A DNA stretch of 39,316 bases, from the NCBI GenBank assembly GCA_902622705.1, contig CACNQT010000009.1, positions 1-39,316 of the forward strand, given 5' to 3'. This document shows positions 1 through 7,818 of the stretch, piece after piece (positions within the stretch are counted from its first letter, which is position 1; every line of letters begins with the position of its first letter). Position numbers and translations under genes: made by a program. This stretch comes from an uncultured Prochlorococcus sp. Its GTDB lineage: Bacteria > Cyanobacteriota > Cyanobacteriia > PCC-6307 > Cyanobiaceae. The notes below the pieces were generated by a model. That model was not told the origin of the DNA. It worked only from the letters and a program-made list of their open reading frames with translations, and made no database searches.

Positions 1-486
1 GTAACTTTAGGCGTTAATAATAGAATCATTGAAATTGAAATTCCCCAAACTCCAGGAATTAAATTAAAAAAAGATGGAAGCAGACAAACTACTGAAGAAA
101 AAGTTTTCCCAGGTTATGTCCTCGTAAGAATGATTTTGGATGAAGATACAATGATGGCTGTTAAAAGCACTCCAAATGTAATTAACTTTGTCGGCGCTGA
201 AGACGGTAGAGGTAGCGGAAGATCACGAGGTCATATCAAACCTCGACCATTATCAAGACAAGAAGTTAATAGAATATTTAAACGCGCATCAGAGAAAAAA
301 GCTGTAATCAAGTTGGATATTGAAGAAAAAGATAGAATCATTGTAACTAGTGGTCCATTCAAGGATTTCCAGGGAGAAGTTATAGAAGTTTCCGGAGAAA
401 GAAATAAATTAAAAGCATTACTTTCAATATTTGGGCGCGAGACTCCTGTAGAATTAGAATTCTCCCAAATCAATAAACAAAATTAA
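1..486 (+). CDS. nusG: Transcription termination/antitermination protein NusG (5'-truncated by window edge)
   Basis: The reading frame is open from base 1, so the N-terminal part lies outside the window. An internal ATG at 130 is not the true start, because the frame upstream encodes typical NusG NGN-domain sequence (EEKVFPGYVLVRM). The C-terminal part carries a KOW domain around KDRIIVTSGPFKDFQGEV and ends close to the usual NusG length. NusG binds RNA polymerase, modulates pausing and termination, and couples transcription to translation. It stands directly before rplK, the conserved bacterial order in which secE normally lies just upstream. The identity is very secure; only the missing start is uncertain. 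Confidence 0.96.
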   Translation, partial: VTLGVNNRIIEIEIPQTPGIKLKKDGSRQTTEEKVFPGYVLVRMILDEDTMMAVKSTPNVINFVGAEDGRGSGRSRGHIKPRPLSRQEVNRIFKRASEKKAVIKLDIEEKDRIIVTSGPFKDFQGEVIEVSGERNKLKALLSIFGRETPVELEFSQINKQN

Positions 487-553
487 TTTCTAATTGTTCT
501 TGTTTATCGAGTAAAATTATGATTTTCTACTTCAGCTTAAATTCTCTAATCTA

Positions 554-979
554 ATGGCAAAAAAAATTGTTGCAGTTATCAAGCTTGCTCTACAAGCAGG
601 CAAAGCAAATCCTGCTCCTCCTGTAGGGCCAGCTTTAGGACAACATGGTGTAAATATCATGGCATTTTGCAAAGAATACAACGCAAGAACACAAGATAAA
701 GCAGGTTTTGTAATTCCAGTCGAGATTTCTGTTTTTGAAGATAGAAGCTTTACTTTTATCACAAAAACACCTCCTGCTTCCGTCTTAATAACAAAAGCAG
801 CTGGAATAGAGAAAGGATCAGGTGAATCTGCAAAAGGCTCTGTTGGGAATATAAGTAAAGCTCAATTAGAAGAAATAGCCAAAACTAAGCTTCCTGATCT
901 AAACTGTTCTAGTGTTGAATCAGCAATGAAAGTAATTGAAGGTACTGCTCGTAATATGGGCGTCTCCATCACTGATTGA
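554..979 (+). CDS. rplK: 50S ribosomal protein L11
   Basis: This 141-residue protein has the full length of the L11 family. The N-terminal domain has the conserved proline-rich stretch [16 protein letters not shown], and the C-terminal rRNA-binding domain ends in the expected [10 protein letters not shown] region. L11 binds the GTPase-associated centre of 23S rRNA and contacts the L10-L7/L12 stalk. It lies 67 bases after nusG and 66 bases before rplA, the usual order. The ATG at 554 starts immediately with the typical [11 protein letters not shown]. No strong Shine-Dalgarno sequence precedes it. Confidence 0.98.
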   Translation: MAKKIVAVIKLALQAGKANPAPPVGPALGQHGVNIMAFCKEYNARTQDKAGFVIPVEISVFEDRSFTFITKTPPASVLITKAAGIEKGSGESAKGSVGNISKAQLEEIAKTKLPDLNCSSVESAMKVIEGTARNMGVSITD

Positions 980-1006
980 GTTCAATACAAAATTTCTCAC
1001 TTTTTA

Positions 1007-1036
1007 GGGGAGGTTAGTTAATAACCGTTTGCACCC
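1007..1036 (+). promoter_or_regulatory. Hairpin in rplK-rplA spacer, candidate L1 autoregulatory site
   Basis: A perfect 5-bp stem, GGTTA (1012-1016) with TAACC (1022-1026), has a 5-base loop. It can be flanked by an outer pairing of the GGGG run at about 1007-1010 with the CCC at about 1034-1036 across an asymmetric internal loop. L1 is known to repress its own mRNA in other bacteria by binding a stem with an asymmetric loop that mimics 23S rRNA. That this hairpin plays that role here is inference from its position 20 bases before rplA. Confidence 0.35.
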
Positions 1037-1045
1037 AATATTATT

Positions 1046-1753
1046 ATGAAAAAACTATCTAAAAGAATGGCGGCTCTATCAACAAAGATAGAAGATCGCA
1101 TTTACGCACCACTTGAAGCTCTTAGTATTATCAAGGAAAATGCCAATGCAAAATTTGATGAAACTATTGAAGCACATATACGTTTAGGTATTGATCCAAA
1201 ATATACTGATCAACAATTAAGGACCACTGTTGCATTACCACATGGTACTGGCCAAAGCATCAAAATTGCAGTTATTACGAGCGGTGAGAATGTATCGAAA
1301 GCTAAGGCTGCTGGTGCAGATTTATTTGGCGAAGAAGATCTTGTGGAAAGCATCAACAAAGGAAATATGGAGTTTGATCTTCTTATTGCAACTCCAGATA
1401 TGATGCCAAAGGTTGCCAAATTAGGAAGAGTTTTAGGGCCTAGAGGTTTAATGCCTAATCCTAAAGCTGGGACAGTAACTAATGACATTGCTAATGCAAT
1501 AAAAGAATTCAAAGCTGGTAAGCTCGAATTTAGAGCAGATAAGGCTGGAATCGTTCATGTCCGCTTTGGAAAAGCAAGTTTCACAAAAGAGGCTCTATTT
1601 GACAACTTAAAAACCTTACAAGAATCAATTGATAAAAATAAACCAAGTGGAGCTAAGGGAAAGTATTGGAAAACTTTTTATGTAACTTCAACAATGGGGC
1701 CTTCAGTTCAAGTTGACATAAATGCTGTACAAGATCACCAACCTGAAGGTTAA
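1046..1753 (+). CDS. rplA: 50S ribosomal protein L1
   Basis: The 235-residue product matches the usual L1 length. The family signature region around residues 125-145 ([20 protein letters not shown]) is intact, and the C-terminal part returns to domain I with the expected [12 protein letters not shown]1 forms the mobile stalk of the large subunit at the E site and can repress its own operon. The ATG at 1046 is preceded by a purine-rich GGGGAGG that lies about 32 bases away inside a possible hairpin, too far to be a standard ribosome binding site. The start gives a typical basic N terminus. Confidence 0.98.
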   Translation: MKKLSKRMAALSTKIEDRIYAPLEALSIIKENANAKFDETIEAHIRLGIDPKYTDQQLRTTVALPHGTGQSIKIAVITSGENVSKAKAAGADLFGEEDLVESINKGNMEFDLLIATPDMMPKVAKLGRVLGPRGLMPNPKAGTVTNDIANAIKEFKAGKLEFRADKAGIVHVRFGKASFTKEALFDNLKTLQESIDKNKPSGAKGKYWKTFYVTSTMGPSVQVDINAVQDHQPEG

Positions 1754-1763
1754 CGCTTTGTAG

Positions 1764-1769
1764 TATAAT
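1764..1769 (+). promoter_or_regulatory. Possible -10 box of an rplJL promoter
   Basis: A perfect TATAAT occurs just after the rplA stop codon and would start transcription shortly before the structured L10 leader. There is no convincing -35 hexamer at 16-18 bases upstream, so this is only a weak candidate in an AT-rich background. If real, it would give rplJ-rplL their own promoter and explain a stalk-protein supply above that of L1. Confidence 0.25.
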
Positions 1770-1790
1770 TTAAAGTGCAACAATACGGCC

Positions 1791-1939
1791 AAAGAAAGTA
1801 GGTTAATTTAGTTATTCTAAATTTTTAATTCCTACCGAGGACTCGTCTTAAATTATTTCTTTTTTGGATCTAATAAAAGCGGCCTCTTTAAAAGGACTTT
1901 GCCGCATTTCCTGCTCTCCCTAAATTACGATCCAAAAAA
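1791..1939 (+). promoter_or_regulatory. L10-type ribosomal protein leader with a second downstream stem
   Basis: The 191-base rplA-rplJ spacer is highly structured. The first part has AAAGAAAGTAGG (1791-1802), whose GTAGG pairs with CCTAC (1831-1835). It encloses a 7-bp perfect stem, AATTTAG (1805-1811) with CTAAATT (1817-1823), and is followed by CGAGG. This resembles the known L10 leader bound by the L10(L12)4 complex. The second part is an 11-bp perfect inverted repeat (1860-1870 with 1929-1939) that encloses a GC hairpin, GCGGC (1879-1883) with GCCGC (1901-1905), and ends 5 bases before the rplJ ATG. The family assignment of the first part is fairly secure. The role of the second is inferred from position. 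Confidence 0.75.
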
Positions 1940-1944
1940 CATCA

Positions 1945-2472
1945 ATGGGCCGAACACTAGAGAATAAGCAACAAATCGTTACTGAGATTAAATCTCTATT
2001 AAACGACTCGGAAATGGCTGTAGTTCTTGACTATAAAGGTTTAACTATCAAAGAGATGTCAGATTTGCGATCTAGATTGCAAACAAATAACGGCATTTGT
2101 AAAGTTACTAAAAATTCATTAATGCGTAAAGCTATTGATGGGGATAGTAATTGGAACGATCTTGAATCTTTACTGACGGGAACAAATGCTTTTGTCTTAA
2201 TCAAAGAAGATGTTGGTGGTGCTGTAAAAGCTATCCAATCCTTTCAAAAAGACACCAAAAAATCCGAAACCAAAGGAGCTTTATTTGAAGGCAGACTTCT
2301 AAGCGATTCTGAAATAAAAGAAATTGCAAGTCTTCCATCTAAAGAAGTATTGATGGCAAAAATTGCTGGCGCTCTTAATGGCGTTGTAACAAAAATTGCG
2401 ATCTCTATTAATGAAGTACCTTCTGGACTTGCTAGATCACTTAAACAACATTCTGAAAAATCAGAATCCTAA
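1945..2472 (+). CDS. rplJ: 50S ribosomal protein L10
   Basis: This 175-residue protein fits the L10 family in length. The N-terminal half contains the rRNA-binding fold with the typical [17 protein letters not shown] and [12 protein letters not shown], and the C-terminal helix for L7/L12 dimers follows. L10 anchors the stalk. Together with L7/L12 it represses translation of its own mRNA in well-studied bacteria, consistent with the structured leader immediately upstream. No Shine-Dalgarno sequence is visible before the ATG at 1945. The 11-bp stem ends five bases upstream, so initiation may depend on leader folding. Confidence 0.98.
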   Translation: MGRTLENKQQIVTEIKSLLNDSEMAVVLDYKGLTIKEMSDLRSRLQTNNGICKVTKNSLMRKAIDGDSNWNDLESLLTGTNAFVLIKEDVGGAVKAIQSFQKDTKKSETKGALFEGRLLSDSEIKEIASLPSKEVLMAKIAGALNGVVTKIAISINEVPSGLARSLKQHSEKSES

Positions 2473-2500
2473 ATTCAAAACCTAATTAACTTTTAAGAAA

Positions 2501-2896
2501 ATGTCCGCAAAAACTGAAGAAATTCTTGAATCATTAAAATCTCTATCACTTTTAGAAGCATCTGAGCTCGTAAAGCAAATTGAAGAAGCTTTTGGTGTAT
2601 CTGCTGCAGCTTCTGCAGGTGTAGTAATGGCGGCTCCAGGAGCAGCTGGAGGTGAAGCAGATGGTGGCGCTGCTGAAGAAAAAACTGAATTTGATGTAGT
2701 TCTCGAAAGCTTTGATGCAGCTGCAAAAATCAAAGTACTTAAGGTTGTTAGAAATGCAACTGGTCTAGGTCTCGGCGATGCAAAAGCACTTGTTGAATCT
2801 GCACCAAAAACAGTAAAAGAAGGAATCGCCAAAGCAGATGCTGAATCTTTAAAGAAAGAGATTGAAGAAGCTGGCGGTAAAGTTACACTTAAGTAA
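2501..2896 (+). CDS. rplL: 50S ribosomal protein L7/L12
   Basis: The product is 131 residues with the standard layout: an N-terminal dimerisation domain (about 1-35), an alanine- and glycine-rich hinge (about 36-60) and the C-terminal factor-binding domain (about 62-131) with [21 protein letters not shown]7/L12 is present in several copies per ribosome and recruits elongation factors. It lies 28 bases after rplJ and is probably co-transcribed. A 9-bp hairpin follows the stop codon. Confidence 0.98.
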   Translation: MSAKTEEILESLKSLSLLEASELVKQIEEAFGVSAAASAGVVMAAPGAAGGEADGGAAEEKTEFDVVLESFDAAAKIKVLKVVRNATGLGLGDAKALVESAPKTVKEGIAKADAESLKKEIEEAGGKVTLK

Positions 2897-2910
2897 GAGA
2901 ATATTTTTTC

Positions 2911-2935
2911 AAGCCGATAGACTTTATATCGGCTT
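2911..2935 (+). terminator. Hairpin after rplL, possible attenuator or mRNA 3'-end
   Basis: AAGCCGATA (2911-2919) pairs perfectly with TATCGGCTT (2927-2935) across a 7-base loop. The stem sits in the 47-base gap between the very highly expressed rplL and rnhA. A T-run lies on the 5' side and an A-run on the 3' side, so it is not a canonical + strand intrinsic terminator. It could still be a partial terminator or a 3' stabiliser. Part of the - strand complement would look more like a terminator, but no - strand gene lies upstream of it. Confidence 0.45.
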
Positions 2936-2943
2936 CAAAAATT

Positions 2944-3663
2944 ATGAATATTGATAGTATTGCAATTGAAGCTGCAACGGATGGAGCCTGCAGTGGTAAT
3001 CCAGGTCCAGGTGGTTGGGGTGGTCTAATTATTTTTGACGACAAAAGTGAATTAGAAATAGGTGGTTCCGAGCAAAATACTACTAATAATAGAATGGAAC
3101 TCACTGCGGCTATAAAAACACTTGAGAAATTAAAAACCTTTAAATTAAAAGAAAACTTTAAATTAAGAACTGATAGTAAATATGTCATAGAAGGGTATAC
3201 AAAATGGATTACTAATTGGAAAAGAAATGGATGGAAAACAAGCTCAGGAAAATCAGTTCAAAATCTTGATCTCTGGCAAAAAATCGATCAATTAAGAATT
3301 AAAGGTCTTGTAATGGAACATGTTAAAGGCCATAGCGGTGACAAACAAAATGATAGGGTAGATAAAATCGCGGTTAACTATAGCAAAGGTATACCTCTAA
3401 AAAGTAACCTAAAAGAGTCTGAATCTTTAGTAGAATTTTTTGAAAAAAGTGCCCCTACAGAAATTCAGGAATTATTTTCAAGAAATGAACTAATCCAAAA
3501 ATTTGCAGAAAAAAAATACTTGTTGAGTTCACCAGAACTAACTAGCTTATTAGGGGAAGAAAACCACTTAAAGATAAAACAATATTTACCTTTTGAATGG
3601 CGTAATTGGATGTTGATTCCTAAAGGTGAAAAATATTGGATAATAGAAAAAAAAGAATCCTGA
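2944..3663 (+). CDS. rnhA: Ribonuclease HI with a C-terminal extension
   Basis: The first 150 or so residues are a classical RNase HI domain with the catalytic carboxylates D13 (in [15 protein letters not shown]), E52 (NRMELTA), D77 (RTDSKYV) and D140 (NDRVDKIA), plus H130 in the flexible loop. It cleaves RNA in RNA-DNA hybrids and so removes primers and R-loops. At 239 residues it is about 85 longer than the usual bacterial enzyme. The extra segment (about 150-239) includes a conserved-looking [18 protein letters not shown] and no domain that I recognise. It runs 6 bases before pyrD and is probably in the same transcript. Confidence 0.93.
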   Translation: MNIDSIAIEAATDGACSGNPGPGGWGGLIIFDDKSELEIGGSEQNTTNNRMELTAAIKTLEKLKTFKLKENFKLRTDSKYVIEGYTKWITNWKRNGWKTSSGKSVQNLDLWQKIDQLRIKGLVMEHVKGHSGDKQNDRVDKIAVNYSKGIPLKSNLKESESLVEFFEKSAPTEIQELFSRNELIQKFAEKKYLLSSPELTSLLGEENHLKIKQYLPFEWRNWMLIPKGEKYWIIEKKES

Positions 3664-3669
3664 TTTTTT

Positions 3670-4839
3670 ATGAATGAACAAAAGGGGGTATTTAAAAATC
3701 TTTATAAAAACTTGGTTACTCCTATACTAAAAAAAGACTCCGGAATCGATGCAGAATATTTAACTAATTTATCTCTTAACCTTCTATCATTCAGTTCAAG
3801 AAAATATAATTGGCCATTAGTTTCAGATATCCTAAAAAATCTAAATGAAGAATTTTCTATAACTGACCAAAGGTTAACTCAAAACATATGTGGAATAAAT
3901 TTTTGTAATCCAATTGGTTTAGCTGCAGGTTTTGACAAAAATGGAAATGCTGCAAACATATGGAAAAATTTTGGTTTTGGTTTTGCTGAACTTGGTACAG
4001 TTACTATGTTTGCTCAAGAAGGTAATCCCAAACCAAGGCTGTTTAGATTAGCAAAAGAAGAGGCGGCACTAAATAGAATGGGTTTTAATAATAATGGTGC
4101 TGAAAATCTAGTTAAAAACTTTCTTGAACAAGGTATAAAGTTTAAAAAAAACAGGGAGAATATTTGTTTAGGGATAAATTTCGGAAAGTCAAAAATTACA
4201 GGTTTATCTCAAGCAAAAGATGATTATTTAACTTCTTTAAAATTATTAATTCCCTATTGTGATTATGCAGCAATAAACGTTAGTTCTCCAAATACTGAAG
4301 GACTAAGAAAGTTACAAGATCCAATTCTTCTAAAAGAACTTCTTAGCGAAATTAAAAACTTACCTAATTGTCCACCATTATTTGTAAAAATTGCGCCAGA
4401 TTTAGGCCTTAAAGATATTGAAGATATTTGCCAATTAATAATCGAGGAAAACATCGATGGAATAATTGCTACAAACACCAGCATTGATAGATTAGGTCTT
4501 GAAAATAGAAAGATCAGGCAAACCGGATTATTACTCTCTCAAGAGAATGGAGGATTAAGTGGAAGGCCTCTACAAAAAAAAGCAAATCAAATAATAAAAC
4601 ATATACATAATATTGATAAAAAGATTATTTTAATTGGCGTTGGTGGAATAGATAGTCCTGAGTCAGCTTGGGAAAGAATTTGTTCTGGAGCATCATTAAT
4701 TCAACTTTATACAGGATGGATATATAAGGGTCCACAATTAGTACCAGATATACTTGAGGGAATTATAAAGCAACTCAATAATCATCAATTATCTAATATA
4801 AAAGATGCAATTGGATCAAATTTAAAATGGGTTGAATAA
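3670..4839 (+). CDS. pyrD: Dihydroorotate dehydrogenase, class 2 (quinone-linked)
   Basis: The enzyme oxidises dihydroorotate to orotate in pyrimidine synthesis and passes electrons to membrane quinone. The 389-residue length and N-terminal helical extension before the barrel are typical of class 2. Motifs include NPIGLAAGFDKNG near residue 80 for FMN binding, the active-site serine region INVSSPNTEGLR, and the glycine-rich GVGGIDSPESAWERI with QLYTGWIYKGP near the C terminus. It starts 6 bases after rnhA, which suggests coupling. The identity is secure. Confidence 0.96.
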   Translation: MNEQKGVFKNLYKNLVTPILKKDSGIDAEYLTNLSLNLLSFSSRKYNWPLVSDILKNLNEEFSITDQRLTQNICGINFCNPIGLAAGFDKNGNAANIWKNFGFGFAELGTVTMFAQEGNPKPRLFRLAKEEAALNRMGFNNNGAENLVKNFLEQGIKFKKNRENICLGINFGKSKITGLSQAKDDYLTSLKLLIPYCDYAAINVSSPNTEGLRKLQDPILLKELLSEIKNLPNCPPLFVKIAPDLGLKDIEDICQLIIEENIDGIIATNTSIDRLGLENRKIRQTGLLLSQENGGLSGRPLQKKANQIIKHIHNIDKKIILIGVGGIDSPESAWERICSGASLIQLYTGWIYKGPQLVPDILEGIIKQLNNHQLSNIKDAIGSNLKWVE

Positions 4840-4855
4840 AATTAGAGAATGAATA

Positions 4856-5980
4856 ATGAACAAATCTGAACCTAATGATTCCTCAACGTTAGCCATGCAA
4901 GGATCTAACTTTAAGCACGGTGGAAATGTATATGCAACTGCGAAAAAATTAAATTTATTACCCTCCGAAGTCATTGATGCAAGTGCTTCATTAGTACCCT
5001 TTGATCCCCCTCAAATACTAATAGATTCAATAAATGCGGAAATTAAGAATCTTGGCTTTAGATATTACCCAGAAAGAGACTTTAGTGAACTGAAAGAAAT
5101 AATCGGCAAATTTCACGGGATAAATCCCAACAATGTATTGCCTGGAAATGGTGCTTCTGAGCTAATAACCTGGGCAGGTTATGAGGCATCAAAATTTGGA
5201 ATAAGTATTATTCCTGCTCCATGCTTTGTTGATTATGAAAGATCTTTAAATTGTTGGAATAGCAAGTTCATACATTGCGAATTACCAAAAAACTGGAATA
5301 ATATTTTTCCTCAAACATTTCCACTTCATCCTGAAGGTGATGTTATTTGGATAACAAATCCTCATAACCCCACCGGCCAATTATGGGAAAAAAATTCATT
5401 AGAGGAAATTACAAAAAAATATAAATTAGTTATCTGTGATGAGGCTTTCTTATCAATCACACCTAATGGAGAAAAAGAATCCTTAATACCATTAACCAAA
5501 AAATATGATAATTTATTAGTCTTGAGAAGCTTGACCAAAATATTCAATATTCCAGGTCTTAGATTAGGGTATGTTGTAGGCTCATCAAAAAAACTTAAGC
5601 AATGGGGAATTAATAGAGATCCTTGGCCTTTAAATTCCTTTGCTATTAAAGCCGGGATTGACATTCTAAGTAATAAGAATTTCTATGAACGATGGATAAA
5701 GAAGATCCACAGCTGGATAAATATTGAAAAAAAAAGAGTTTTTGAAAACTTATCTAAAATAGAAAACCTTAAAGTTCATAATTCTTCAACCAACTTTTTT
5801 TTAATAGAAAGTAGCACTTCTTTGTCATCAAGCATTAAATATTTAGAAAATAAGGGAATATTAATTAGAGAATGCACTTCATTTAAATTTCTTGACGAAA
5901 AGTGGGCGAGAATAAGTTTGCAGAGTAGAAAAAATAATATTCTTTTATGTAAAGAAATTCAAAATTCTTTTAAAAAATAA
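4856..5980 (+). CDS. cobD: PLP-dependent aminotransferase-fold enzyme, CobD-like (threonine-phosphate decarboxylase)
   Basis: This 374-residue fold-type I PLP enzyme begins with KHGGNVYATAKKL and IDASASLVPFDPP, the pattern typical of L-threonine-O-3-phosphate decarboxylase rather than HisC. The PLP lysine is K228 in RSLTKIFNIPGLRLGY, and the ITNPHNPTG motif is present. Known family members make aminopropanol phosphate for the lower loop of cobamides, which fits cyanobacterial pseudocobalamin synthesis. Other corrinoid genes are not nearby, so a different amino-acid substrate cannot be excluded. Its last 22 bases overlap the 3' end of murG on the other strand. Confidence 0.72.
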   Translation: MNKSEPNDSSTLAMQGSNFKHGGNVYATAKKLNLLPSEVIDASASLVPFDPPQILIDSINAEIKNLGFRYYPERDFSELKEIIGKFHGINPNNVLPGNGASELITWAGYEASKFGISIIPAPCFVDYERSLNCWNSKFIHCELPKNWNNIFPQTFPLHPEGDVIWITNPHNPTGQLWEKNSLEEITKKYKLVICDEAFLSITPNGEKESLIPLTKKYDNLLVLRSLTKIFNIPGLRLGYVVGSSKKLKQWGINRDPWPLNSFAIKAGIDILSNKNFYERWIKKIHSWINIEKKRVFENLSKIENLKVHNSSTNFFLIESSTSLSSSIKYLENKGILIRECTSFKFLDEKWARISLQSRKNNILLCKEIQNSFKK

Positions 5981-7050
5981 TTAATTAATTTTTTAATCTC
6001 AATTTTAGATTTGATTTTATTATTTTTTTCCATGTTCTTCTTCATAAGATCTAATATTTCATATCGCTGTTTTCCGTTTTTTAATTTTATTTTAAAAATT
6101 CTGTCCAGGGTTTCTTGAAAAACTTCTTTAGATATTTTATTTTGATTCATTAAGACTGAACCTCCAGTTTCAGCAAGAATTATTGCGTTTTTCTCCTGAT
6201 GATTATTTTTAGAAAAAGGATATGGAATTAAGATTGAAGGTTTTTCAGCCTCTATTAGTTCATTTATTGTTCCCGAACCAGATCTTGATATTACAAGATC
6301 ACAGTTTTGAATTAAAGCTGCTATTTCATTAGTAAATCTTTTTTTAACATAATATTTTGAATTGTTTACCTGAAAAGATTGTTGATCACATTCTCCAATG
6401 ATATGAACTATCCGAAACTTTTTTTTAATTAAAAATTCTAGTGATTCGTAAAGAATTTGATTTATAGCTTTTGCTCCTTGACTACCTCCCATAAATATCA
6501 AGAGGGGGCCTTCTCCTTTTGGGGCCCATTCTGGCAATAGATTAGATTTGTAGAATTGCTCCCTTAGAGGGGTACCCGTAAAAATAGTTTTACAATTTTT
6601 CAAATAAGAATTTGTTTTCTTAAATCCTAAAAAAACAAGATTACATAAAAAACCAAAATATTTCGTGACCATTCCTGGTATTAAATTTGATTCATGAATA
6701 ATTACAGGTATCCTTAGGATTTTTGAAGCAACAATAGTAGGCGCTGATATATAACCTCCAGTCGTAAAAACTAAGTTAATTTTTTTTTCTCTTAAAATTC
6801 GAATTATTTGGAAAGTTGACATTAAGATTTCTATATATTGAAAAACCAAAAATATATTTTTTCTTGGCGTCTTTATTTTTAAAGTCCTCAAATTATATTT
6901 TTGGGGAATTAAATTAGCATCTAGTCTTTGATTAACACCCAACCAGTGGATATTCCACTTATCTTCTAGTTCTTTAGAAACAGCTAAAGCTGGAAAAATA
7001 TGACCTCCTGTCCCACTAGCTGCAACTAATAAATTATTTTTTTTAGACAT
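5959..7050 (-). CDS. murG: UDP-N-acetylglucosamine-undecaprenyl-pyrophosphoryl-MurNAc-pentapeptide GlcNAc transferase
   Basis: MurG adds GlcNAc to lipid I to form lipid II on the inner face of the plasma membrane during peptidoglycan synthesis. The N terminus has the nucleotide-sugar fold loop AASGTGGHIFPALAV. The second domain has FMGGSQGAKAIN and the acceptor/donor region SRSGSGTINELIEAEKPSILIPYP. The 363-residue length is normal for the family. It is very lysine- and isoleucine-rich, in line with local AT content. The gene is alone on its strand, with its 5' end close to a divergent secreted-protein gene. Confidence 0.96.
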   Translation of the reverse strand: MSKKNNLLVAASGTGGHIFPALAVSKELEDKWNIHWLGVNQRLDANLIPQKYNLRTLKIKTPRKNIFLVFQYIEILMSTFQIIRILREKKINLVFTTGGYISAPTIVASKILRIPVIIHESNLIPGMVTKYFGFLCNLVFLGFKKTNSYLKNCKTIFTGTPLREQFYKSNLLPEWAPKGEGPLLIFMGGSQGAKAINQILYESLEFLIKKKFRIVHIIGECDQQSFQVNNSKYYVKKRFTNEIAALIQNCDLVISRSGSGTINELIEAEKPSILIPYPFSKNNHQEKNAIILAETGGSVLMNQNKISKEVFQETLDRIFKIKLKNGKQRYEILDLMKKNMEKNNKIKSKIEIKKLINYFLKEF

Positions 7051-7091
7051 AAAAACTTAAATTAGTAAAATGAAAAAAACAAACAAAAAAT

Positions 7092-7817
7092 ATGTTTAAT
7101 TTAAACTTTTTCAAAAATATAGGAGTTCCTCTCTACTTATTTATTTATCTCATTATTCCCTATTCAGCAATAACGCAAACTTTAAAAGTTGACTTTATAA
7201 AAAATCTAGAAAACTCTTTAAATGGGCGAAATTTGGAATTTATTAGAAAAAATTTTAGAAATAATGAAAACCAAAATATATCAAAACAATTTTCAAAAAT
7301 TATTAATGATTTCCCTGACAGCAAATGGAAGATCATAAGATTAAAGTCTAATGTTCCAAATAAAAATATTCTTAGAGTAAAAGTGTTAGGAGAAAAAATA
7401 GTTAATGGAGAAATACATATACTCGAATCCAATTTTGATTATTTATATTCAATTTTAAATGGAAAAATAGATGAAGGCATTATCAAAAATTTATTCACAA
7501 CAATAAGGACTGATAATAACAAAATAGATATTATTTTTAAAATTCCTGATAGAGTTCTTACTGGTTCAAAATATGATATTGATATTATCCTAAATAAACC
7601 TCTTGAGGAGGTGATTATTGCAGGAGCTATAAAACATCATCAAGTTAACTCATTATTTGAACAAGAAATATTATTGGAACCATTAGCATCTGGAGGGATC
7701 TTCAAAATGACTAGAGCTCCAACAAAACCCGGTATACAATTATGGTCAGGAGTTATAGCTCACCCTTTGGGTATGATTACATTCACAAAGAGTATTGATA
7801 TAGTTGATGAGATTTAG
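7092..7817 (+). CDS. Conserved-looking exported protein of unknown function
   Basis: The 241-residue product starts with a hydrophobic segment (about residues 12-30, VPLYLFIYLIIPYSAITQ) that could be a signal peptide or membrane anchor. Residues about 33-140 look like a small mixed alpha/beta domain. Residues about 150-240 are beta-rich (IIFKIPDRVLTGSKYDIDII, and GIQLWSGVIAHPLGMITFT) and resemble an Ig-like sandwich. This two-domain reading is inference from the pattern only; I cannot name a family. It is flanked by murG (divergent) and pgk (convergent, one base apart). Confidence 0.75.
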   Translation: MFNLNFFKNIGVPLYLFIYLIIPYSAITQTLKVDFIKNLENSLNGRNLEFIRKNFRNNENQNISKQFSKIINDFPDSKWKIIRLKSNVPNKNILRVKVLGEKIVNGEIHILESNFDYLYSILNGKIDEGIIKNLFTTIRTDNNKIDIIFKIPDRVLTGSKYDIDIILNKPLEEVIIAGAIKHHQVNSLFEQEILLEPLASGGIFKMTRAPTKPGIQLWSGVIAHPLGMITFTKSIDIVDEI

Positions 7818-7818
7818 T

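Noticed and set aside
2493..2832. Long - strand frames over rplL, rich in Gln/Leu or Ala/Ser
   Set aside because: They are mirror frames of the alanine-rich hinge of L7/L12. The low-complexity composition and lack of any family pattern argue against genes.
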